A stretch of DNA of 64,000 nt from Sisyra terminalis (Eukaryota; Arthropoda; Insecta; Neuroptera; Sisyridae). Location: the NCBI GenBank assembly GCA_958496175.1, contig OY292274.1, positions 66,226,630 to 66,290,629 on the forward strand, written 5' to 3'. Numbering within the stretch: the stretch's first letter is position 1; every line of letters starts with the position of its first letter. Of this stretch, positions 49,601-61,200 are shown in pieces. The notes below the pieces were generated by a model that saw nothing but the letters and a program-made list of their open reading frames with translations, ran no database searches and was not told the DNA's origin. The translations under genes and the position numbers were made by a program.

Positions 49601-50838
49601 GCCATTACATGGGAAAGTAACGTCGATTTTAACTAAAATCAATTTTATTTAATTAAAATTTTTTTTCGGTGTACATGTTACAGTGAATTTGAATTAGGTA
49701 CCAGTGAGAATATATTTTCACTGGTGAAAATATATTAGGTAGATATATCATATATTAGATAGACCTTAGCGAATTAAAAAAACAATTCGCGGGAGGAGAC
49801 CCATACACTGTCCCTATGGACACGTACTCTATGTTCGTACAAACATTTCTATTATATAATTCGCTAAGATCTATCTAATATATTAATATATCTACCTAAT
49901 ATAGTTTCGCCAGTGACAATATATTCAACCTGGTAATACAAATTCACCATAGCATATAGATACCACATACATGCACATACACATACATACCATATATATA
50001 TATTACGGTGTTTTTTTTTTCTGGGCCTATTATTTATCTTTTTTTGCTCCCATGCCGAAATTTTGTTGGAAATACTTCCAAAAAAAATTCCCTGAAAGTT
50101 TGAGCTCTTAATATTAATATCAAGTACTCGTTCACAGCGAGTGAATATTTTCCATTTAAAATACACGTAAACTTTGATTTTTTTTTCAAATTTTTATAGT
50201 TCAGCGGCATTTTATGGTATCGCCGCGCTCAAACTCGGGATACTTTTACAATTGTATGCTCTACAAAAGTGCCTATTGCGGGAAAATCGTAATTTACACG
50301 GGCGAGGTAGTACGGGTCACTAAGCCTTGATTTTTCATAGATTTCTCGTTATTCTCTCAGTTACTCATGAATTACAAGACCTACAGAAAAAATGTAAAAG
50401 TCAAATTTATAGGAAATTTAATTTCCTACAAAAAAGTTCCAGAAAACCAAATTGCTAAGATCGATATTTCTCGAGATATTGAGCCTTGAATTTCTCTTAC
50501 TATAAAATTTGTACGGATTATTGAGTAAAATTTAAGAAAATATAGATTTTTTATTCCTTATTAAAAATTATTAAAAATAGGCTCTTTTGTAGAGCATACA
50601 ATTGTTAAAAAATCCCAACTTTGAGCGAGGCGATACCATAAAATGCCGCTGAGCCATAAAAATTTAAAAAAAAAAATAAAGTTTACGTGTATTTTAAATG
50701 GAAAATATTCACACGCTGTGAGCGAGTACTTAATATTAATATTAAGAGCTCAAACTTTCAGGGATTTTTTTTTGAAGTATTTATCACAAAATTTCGGCAT
50801 GGGAGCAAAAAAAAATGATAGTCCCAAAAAAAAACATC

Positions 50839-50875
<37 letters not shown>

Positions 50876-52189
50876 CAAGGATAATTGATAAAATCGTCTT
50901 GCGATTTTGCAATGTTCGTATAGGGTCAATCCATTAACCCCCCCACCCAGTATTAATAAAAATTGTTGCTCAACATTGTCTATTTTCCTGACTTAAATTT
51001 CGAATTCCTTATAGGTAGGCAGTCACAAAAAGCTAATACTTGGGAAAAAAATAATAAGCAATAGTTTTTTCCTGGCAGCCATTTAAGAATAGTGGTTGGG
51101 AAAATTTTAATGAAAAAGGTGGTCTGCGGAAAATTTAATTAACAAGCTATTTGAAAAGATATCAGAATAATTCAATCACCAGTGCGTTCAGCATTGAATA
51201 AGCTTTATGTGTTCATATAATCAGTCATTTTTTTTTTGCAAAAGCATCGAGAAAATCTTAAAATTGTTACTTCTTAAGATAAAAGGTCTAGCAGGATCCA
51301 TACAAACACATTTTATATACTTTTCGCGACCAAATTCCTCTTTGCTCTTGAGATATGGGCAAAAATGTCCCCCCGCATGGCTATTTTTCAAAGTTATATA
51401 TCTCAAAAACTAATTAAGCTAGAGTAGTGAAACCAACGCGAGGCTTTAGATTATTTTACAGAGTATATCATATATTTTTTTGGAATTTTTAGAAAAAAAA
51501 ATTATACAAAAAAAATCCAAAAAACAAATGAAATAATTTTTTTTATGTGTTCTCCGAAAATGACAATCACGAAAAAAATATATTTTATGCTTATACATGA
51601 GCACTATGTCTCATAAAAATTGCGTGAAAAAATAGTTGGTGCAACACCTTGAAAAAAAATGAAATGTGATTTACGCCTAATAGTATACCTCGGTTTTATT
51701 TTTTTTCGGAGTGTTTCACCCACTTTTTTTCACAAAACTTCAATTAAAAATAGGTCACATATAGGAGCAAAACATATATTATTTTCATAATTGTAAGTCT
51801 AGGGAAACATTAAAAAAAAATTTTTTTTTTGTTTTTCTATATTTACTCTTAAGATGATTACTTTCAAGATCAAAATAATTGATCCCAAAAGAGAAAAAAA
51901 CAACTAGTGTTCAATTTTTATTAAAATAAGAATAAAAAAAAAATTATTGTCACTGCTATAATTTATTACAACTGGAATATTATGAACCTAAAATAATTTA
52001 GTTAGTATCTCGTAGGCCGCAGAATTCTGGATAATTATTGTTCATATGAAAAATAACAAATAAAAGCTGTAATACGACGATGTATGAAGGTAATTTCTTT
52101 TTATTCTTATTTTAATAAAAATTGAACACTAGTTGTTTTTTCTCTTTTGAGATCAATTATTTTGATCTTGAAAGTAATCATCATAGAAA

Positions 52190-52223
<34 letters not shown>

Positions 52224-55200
52224 GACAGTTAGTTTCGACATAGGTTCCTATTTGGGGGCCAACTCGCCATGGGGATCCTGCTAGACCCTTTAATAGCTGT
52301 TTTTATCGACCTGAGATCGAGAGACTCTGCGGAGATTGTTTATTTTTTATATAAAAATTTTTTATTATGTAAATTTGTTATAATATTATTTATTTTAATT
52401 TTATTGAACTATTATGAGATCGATTATTTTACATGGGTTTAAAAATTTGATGTTTGTAATTGAGGTATTTTTATAAAGGGTATTTATTGTATTAATTATG
52501 TAATATCATTACTGTCTGTTTGGTAGTACCTGAAGAAGCTGCGAAAGTGGCAAAACGTAGTACAAAAAATTTAATAAAAACATCAAATATTAAAAAGTAT
52601 CCAAAAAATTATCATCATTAATGCATATTTCAACTGAATTTCCAAAAGTTCAGTTCGATCGAGATTTTTGGTAAGGATTCGAGGGCCTCCTGAGCTTGAG
52701 GGCCCCGGAGCACTGCCCCGCCTAGCCCCTAGGTGGCTACGCCACTAATTATCTATTATTATAAAGAGGAAAGATTTGATTATTTGTTTGCTTTGAATAG
52801 GCTCCGAAACTACTTGACCGATTTGAAAAATTCTTTCACTGTTGGGAAGCCTAACTATTTCCGGTGAACATAGACTATATTAAATTTTCAAAAAAGTTAG
52901 GGATCCATACTAAAACTCCAATAATGTAACCCAAGGTCTGAAAAAATTACCAAAAAACATTCTTTCATCGCGTGCGCTGCGAAAACTATTGGTTATAGAA
53001 CAAAATAATGTGGTACGATTTTGTAGAACATATCATTATCTACAAAAAATAGAGCGACAGCATATGTCTAACTATTATAGTTATGTCACAATAAGTGTTT
53101 TTATCATTTTAAAAAATATATATAAATGCCACCGTTATAAAAGCTCTTTTATTTATACTTTGGGATTAATCCTCATCAAAATAAATGACTTCATATTTAA
53201 GTTTGCTTCAATACCATTATATAACTTTTTGAGTTATTCAATTTGAACATTCCATTCGAAAGATATTACAAGTTTAAAAATGTAAGTTATTTGAAAAATG
53301 TTGCATGGTCACCCCATTTTACTTATAATTAAGACCAACTTTATTGAACTTGGCGATATTTTTTATTTATGTATAGATGCTGATTGATTTACAGATTATT
53401 TGGTCTACGGTAGATATACCTACCGTAGCTATACGCAATAGACATACTCTTTTTAGATATTTATAAATATTTTTTTGAAAATTAATTGATTATTACATAC
53501 AAATATTTTATTCTAAGCAACAGTTTATTAAATGTGTCTTTTTAAAGTTGACGAAATAGTGTTTTCAGGTATGATTATGTTTTTCGTAAAAGAAATAAGA
53601 AAAATAAACATTTTCATATACCACTACAAATAGCAAATCTAAAAAGAAAATATAATCTACACCTACGTTACGCAGACGAAGTTGCGGGGATCAGCTAGTG
53701 TGTGTATATTTAGGATATACCAACGTTAATAGGAAAGCAAAACAGGATAGATCCTATTCCACTCGTTCATTACTTTTGGTACGTCCATCAAGTTAGCACT
53801 TTACTATTGAAATTTGTAAGAAATAACTACGAAATATTTTGGTATTTTTTTGTCTTATTTGATGGACTTACTTTTGGAATATCCTTTCTGCATTGCTTCT
53901 CAACTTTTAAAAAGAAATACTGTCCCAATTTACCTTTTTTATTTGTCGCATGGTACTCGTAACCAATTCATAGTACAGTTTTTCAAAATCATCGTCATTG
54001 CCAAACACGGGCACATCATCAAACAAATGATATAATCCAAAAATGGAATGCACTGCATATAAAACACCAATTGGATCATTGTTTTTTGCTAAAGTTTCAA
54101 CAGCGACTTGTCCCAAAGATGATTGTTCAAAATTTTTACCCTCAAATAATTCTTTTAGGTCTTTGATTGCTTCCAATGAAGTCTTTTTGTCCCATCCAGC
54201 AGGAACTGTAACCTAATAGTTTTTATGTAAAATAAAGAGAAAAAAAAGTTTATTTTTGATCCTACCTCTCCTGTGTAAGAATTTTCTAGAGCTAAATAAA
54301 TGTCATTTTCATCTTCTTTATATCGCCAATATTGAACAGTCAATACTGTATAAATTCCAGATGAAACAACAGGGGGAATTGTTATATTAAATAAATATGG
54401 AGAATATCCCACCCAGCACAGTGAAACTTAAAGAAAGAATATAATCATTTCAAATTTTATAATCACATTAATGATGTTCCAAAAACAATAAATAAGCAAA
54501 AAGGAATGGATGAAGGATTTAAATAAGCTACATTCAGTGGAACAATATGGTGCAATCCACACATCAATATACCTGGCGACATTTTGCTAAAGCGATTATG
54601 TAATCTATACTAATATATAAAATTCTTACGTCTATCTGTACATTTCGATTTTGAACCCAATTTTAAGGAAAATATTTGTTTCAAGAGGCCCTAATTTCAA
54701 ATTTATCATTTTTAAAATTTTTGTCTGTCTGTCTGTGTGTCCCGATTTAACTAAAGAATGGAACAACCGAATTTAATGAAATTTGATATTAAGATACAAC
54801 ACAATTTCCCACAGACTATAGGCTACTTATCATTCCAAAAAAATAATAAGGGAAGGTATTCCCAAGGGATGAAAACAGAAATTTTTACACTAGACAAGTG
54901 AGTTATATATCATTGGAAAGGTAATTTAAAGTTAAAAAATAATCTGTAAAAATATTTTAGTTGAACTGATAAAAAGCACAGTAAATTCAATTTAAAATTT
55001 AAAAATTGCATCTTTGAAATATAAAGCTTTATATATATATATATATATATAAAACACAAAGTTGATGTTAATAGCGTAATGGCTTAAGTATCTAACATTC
55101 TGATGTTCCTAATTATAAATATGTGGGTTCAAATCTTACAGTAAACTTTTTTTTTATTTGTTTTTTACAAAATTGTTGTAAATAGACCCTTACAGTTGCT

Positions 55201-58200
55201 CAATAAGGAAATATTAACGTTGACAAAATAGTGTTTTTAAGTATGATTATTTTTTTTGTAAAAGAAATAAGAAAAAGAATAATTTTCGTATGCCACTACA
55301 AATAGCAAATTTAAAAAGAAAATATAATCTACACCTACGTTACGCAGACGAAGTCGCGGGGATCAGCTAGTAACTAATAAAGTGAAAAAAAAAACAAAAT
55401 AAATTTGGTCTAAAAACTTCACCTTTTTGCTTAATCATTTTGAACATCTAGTAAAAGCGTTAGCATAAAACTTAAATTATCAACTTACTAAAATTTCCTC
55501 TGTTGGAGAAAGCCATTTTGAAAAAAATTAGCATTGGCTGCCATGTGATATAGGCATCCGAATGGTACGGATTGTCGGGAAGAATTTGGAATTCATCTTT
55601 GAAAAGTTGTCCTTTTGTTTTCGTTTTAATTACGTCATAAAATGGGTAAAACCATCGGTAATAATCGTAGTGAAAGTAGGTAAATCTATATTTGTAATTA
55701 TTATCTTTTGTAAATTTAGGAGCACTAAAAAAAAAAACAAAGCATACAAACGAGGAAAAAATGGCTCATCTCTTTTAGCGACTCCTAAAAGACACTCTCT
55801 ACTTTGTTTTTAATTAATTCGCGATTTTTTAGAGCGAAGCTTTTTTAGGAAGGACACACGGTAGAAGTTAACTGAGGAAAAGTGTAACTCACGACAAGGT
55901 TTACGATCGAAATCGTCATCAGATCATATAGAAATAGTATATCGATAACGTGTATTCCTACTATAAGTTAACGTGGAAGAGAGAAGATCGTTGATTTCTA
56001 TATATAAATTAGACTTATTCAAAAAAAATTATGATTTTTTTTTCTTAATTATATCGAAAATATTGTTGGGAATGACAAAAAAAAACCTGTGAAAGTTTAA
56101 GTTCTTAATATTAATATTACATTTAAATAACATGGGAACAAAATTTTCTTGCACTTTGGAATTTTATAGCTCACGTTGGTGACAATATTTCGGAATGACC
56201 AATGTATATTCTTGTAGAAAATTGAACGATCTACAAAAAAGGTCTTGTACAAGTTTTTGATATATTTATTCCTTCAAAAGTTATTCGAGGCCAAAGTTGA
56301 ACTAAAGAGAAATTTTAATATTTTTTCAATTTTTTGACGCAACCATCAACTTTATGAGAAAATTTTATAGGACATTTTTTGTAGAGCCCGTTTTTTTAAA
56401 ACTTATCTCTATAAAAGTTCACAGGTCCTAAGTTATTTACTTAAAATAAAAAAAATAATTTTTATGTTAAAAATATAATAATTCAGGGACTTTTAAAGGA
56501 TTATAAAATTTTATAGGACATTTTTTGTAGAGCACTTTTTTTCCTATAACTTATCTGCATAAAAGTTTTTGATATTTTTTACAGTTTCTAAGTTATTTGC
56601 AATGAACTGAAAATATTCGTAATTTTATTGTTTTAAATTAATAATATTCCCTGAGATATTGTATTTGTAACATATTTTTTGTTTATTTTAATTAAATAAC
56701 TTAGGACCTGTGAAAAATATCAATTTGTTTCTATAAAGTTATAGAAAAAATAGTGCTCTACAAAAAATGTCCTATAAAATTTTCTCATAAATTTGATAGT
56801 TGCGTCAAAAAATTGAAAAAATATTAAAATTTCTTTTTAGTTCAACTTTAACCTCGAATATCTTTTGAAGAAATAAATATATCAAAACTTGTAACAGACC
56901 TTTTTGTAGATCGTTCAATTTTCTACAAGAATATACCTTGGTCATTCCGAAATATTAAAGTTGAACTAAAAAGAAATTTTAATATTTTTTAAATTTTATG
57001 ACGCAACCATCAATTTTATGAAAAAATTTTATAGGACATTTTTTGTAGAGCACTTTTTTTTCTTACAACTTATCTCTATAAAAGGTTTTGATATTTTTCA
57101 CAGGTTCTAAATTATTTGCAATGAACTGGAAATATTCGTAATTTTATTGTTTTAAATTAATAATATTCCCTGAATTATTATATTTTTAACATATTTTTTT
57201 TTATTTAAATTTAATAACTTAGGACCTATGAAAAATATCAAAATCTTTTATAAAGTTATAGAAAAAAAAGTGCTCTACAAAAAATGTCCTATAAAATTTT
57301 CTCATGAAATTGATGGTTGCGTCAAAAAATTGAAAAAAAACATTAAAATTTCTCTTTAGTTCAATTTTGACCTCGAATAACTTTTGAAGAAATAAATATA
57401 TCAAAAATTTGTACGAAGCCTTTTTTGTAGATCGTTCAATTTTCTACAAGAATATACCTTGATCATTCCGAAATATTGTCAGCAACGTGAGCTATAAAAT
57501 TCCAAAGTGCAAGAGAATATATAAATTTTATATAATTTATATAACTTTCTCTTTCGTCGCTAATTTTTTATTATGGCCTGATTTATTCGTGAGTTAAATT
57601 AAAAACAAAGTAGAAAATAAAACATTGCCAGATATTGGCGTCGCCAAAAGGTATGTGGTATATGTCTCTGCGGTTGTTGACATGAACCAAAAACAATAGC
57701 AAAAAATCAAGCACAATGTGAAGGAGTTTTATCGCTTCTACAGAATTTGGCTCAAGTGTACACCCACAATCTGGCAACGTTACATTTTCGACTTTGTTTT
57801 TAATTAAATTCGCGATATTTTGGTTAATTCAATTCTAATATGGTGTAATTCTCTCGTTTGTGGCTAAATTTTCATTAGGGGCCGATTTAATCGCGAATTA
57901 AATTAAAAACAAAGTCGAAAATGCAACATTGCCAGATTGTGGGTGTGCTAAAGTACACATGAACCTAGAATTTAAGCTCTTACATGTATAATTGATATTC
58001 CTTATAACCACGGCCACCATAATAAGCACGTAAAGTATACAATTTTTTATAAAGTGGTAAAGTAAAAATAAAAAATGATGATTTACGAGTACGATCGCGT
58101 AAATACGGTTGCCAGGAACTCTCCCATGTATAACGTGTGGAAAAGGGAGAAGTGGTGGTAATAGTCATTTGAATCCTCTTTTCCCACACGAATTCGTCAC

Positions 58201-61200
58201 GAAAAAATCCTGGGTTTATCACTTTCTTCATTTTACCATATTGCCTTAAAACAAAAGAGAACATTTATTGTCGATTAGTAAAGACTATAAAATTGGATTC
58301 AACATACATCGAATTCATCCATTAACAAGGCCAATAACAATTTTTTTGATTAATGTAATACCAAGATCACAAATTATGTAAAAAAATATTTGTAGGTAAA
58401 CTCTGCGAAATTACTTAACAGATCCTTTAATTTCATGAATTTTTTAAAATAATATTCATCCTAAAAGACGATCAATCAATAGATACGATATACACTTAAA
58501 AACATTCCCTTTAACTTAAAAAATAATCTTTAATTTGTTGGATGATAGTTGATACAAATTGTTGTAAATTACGACGCGACAAAAACCATAAGGTATGATG
58601 AGCAAAACAACAGAACAAGTTTAAAGCATTAAAATATTTTGGCAAATTTTATTTATTTTTAGTAGGATAATGGACATGAAAGGATGTAGATCCATATACT
58701 AATTACACCGGCACACAAAAAAAAAGAAGTGCTCTGTACTTTTGACCGGACCTACATAAATCTACGTATTTTGACCCCCTGAACACGAATCCGGGGTCGG
58801 TTTGACCCGTACACCCTCAAAAATTCAAGAAAACTATAAAAAACCGAAAAAAATGGTTAAAATCGGCAGTTTTGGTGACATAGAAATTTTTTTGAACTAA
58901 ACCGAGCATGATTTTCATGTTTTTTGACCCCCTGAATACAAATTCGAAGTTCATTTAGATCATAAGCTGTTTTAATTGTAAGAAAATTGCAAAAAATCTT
59001 TGAAAATTGCGAGAAATTGCAGTAATTGTGTACAAAAATTCTAAGGAGCTAGATTAATCGTGATTTTCATGTTTTCTAATCCGCATAATATAAATCTTGA
59101 AGGTATTCGGTCCAGCCATTCTTAGAAATCCATGTAAATAGCAAAAAACCCTGAAAATTTCAGAAAAATCAAAGTTCTTGTGATAAATATCAAATTTTTA
59201 ATGAAATCATAATAAATTTGACATGTTGGCAAATCTGTTGAGTATAAATTTGAAGTTCATTGATCCGGAATTAAAAAAAAATTTGTTAATCGTAAAAAAT
59301 CTATAGAAATAACAAAATCGCGGTTAGCCAAATAACCTTCAAAAACCATATTCCAGAAATAGAATAATATGCAAAATATCCTTTGTAGAGATTTAAAAGT
59401 TTATTTTCGTCATATTTATCTCAAATTTTAGAACAATAGCCGAAGAAACAATAGCCGCAATTTTTTACAATTTTTAAGGGTTTTTTGCAATTTTCTTACA
59501 ATAAAAACGGCTTATGATCTACATTAACTTCGAATTTGTATTCAGCGGATCGAAAAACATGAAAATCATGCTCGGTTTAGTTCAAAAAAATTTTTGTCAC
59601 CAAAACTGCCGATTTTAACCATTTTTTTCGGTTTTTTAAAGTTTTCTCGAATTTTTGAGGATGTACGGGTCAAACCGACCTCGGATTCGTGTTCAGGGGG
59701 TCAAATACATAGATTTATGTAGGTCCGGTCAAAAGTACAGAGCACTTATTTTTTTTTGTGTGCCGGTGTAATTAGTATATGGATCTACATCCTTTCATGT
59801 CCACTATCCTACTAAAAAAATAATAAAATTATGTAAATTATGGACAGAACCAATTTATCAATATTTTTCCAAAATTTTAACATATGTTTTGGTCAAAAAA
59901 TAGAATAGACAAGTACTAGAAATGGGTTGGTAGGAATGTATGGGGGAAATTTTGTTCAAGTTGGTATGTTTTTGTCGCGTCTTATTTACTCGTTTGCAAA
60001 ATAACGTTATTTTTACCACGTTTAGGCATCAATCATATTTGAAATTGAACAAAATAAACATTTACAGGAAATATTATAAGGAATGGATATAATTCATGAT
60101 TTTATGCCTAAAAACCAAAATAAACTATTAGACAATACTGGTATACGGAATACTGAAATAATTACTTCGTATTTTTCTTATTATAGCTAATAACTTTATC
60201 ATTTTTGCAGAAATTTCCAAAGTAATTCTCTTTAGATAAAACATATTTTCCGTCAATGTACAAATTAATATATTCATCTGAAGAAATGTCCCAAAGATGT
60301 GGTAGTCGAGGTGGAGCCCAGCGAATTTAAAAACATATATAATAAGAAACGAAGAAAATGGTTTTAGTTAAATACGTTATATAGTAAATAATATTTATGT
60401 TTTAGAACATATATTATAAATACATAACTTTTCTTTAAGTAAAATATTCATGATTTTGTACAAGTACCTTTTCTACAAGGGACTCTCTGGTAACATCTCA
60501 CTCTCTACTTCGTTTTATCAAAAATTCGCGAACTTTTTCCATTCGCAAATATGTTAATAAATCAGTTTTGGTTAATAATTGATCTTTGGTCGCTACCTAT
60601 TAATCACGGCTGATTTATTTGCGAATTGAATTAAAACAGAATAGAAAATGAGAAGTTGAGTTAGTGGTATGTACAAAAGCTACTTGTACCCATGCTTTTA
60701 TAAAATATTGTCGTCTTTCTTCCCAATTATGCTTTACATATTTAGACTTTGTACATATGATCAATATTCAATTCATTAATACGTTAATTTTAACCTATTT
60801 TGGTTAATTTTTGTGTAAAAAAGATTCCTGGTATACTTTATTTTATACTCGAAAATTTGTGAGCAACCATTTGAATAATTGTACTAAGATTTATTAAATT
60901 TTATTAATTAGTACATCAACTATAACTTAAAATATTTATAAACACGTATTTAAACTTAAAAAAATAATGAAATCTAATAATAAAAAAAGGTTTCATTTAT
61001 TTATTGACTACCTTTAATCAGCTAATTGTGTTTGATACTAAAATTAATCTTAATCTATATTCTATATATTTCAAAACATAAAAGCAAAAGATATGTCATG
61101 TATTTGTCGCAGAGAGTTCATTTTTATAGATATTGCAAAAATAAATAGAACTACTCAAATTGATAAGACCGATAAATTGTTAAGGGTATATTGATAAGTC

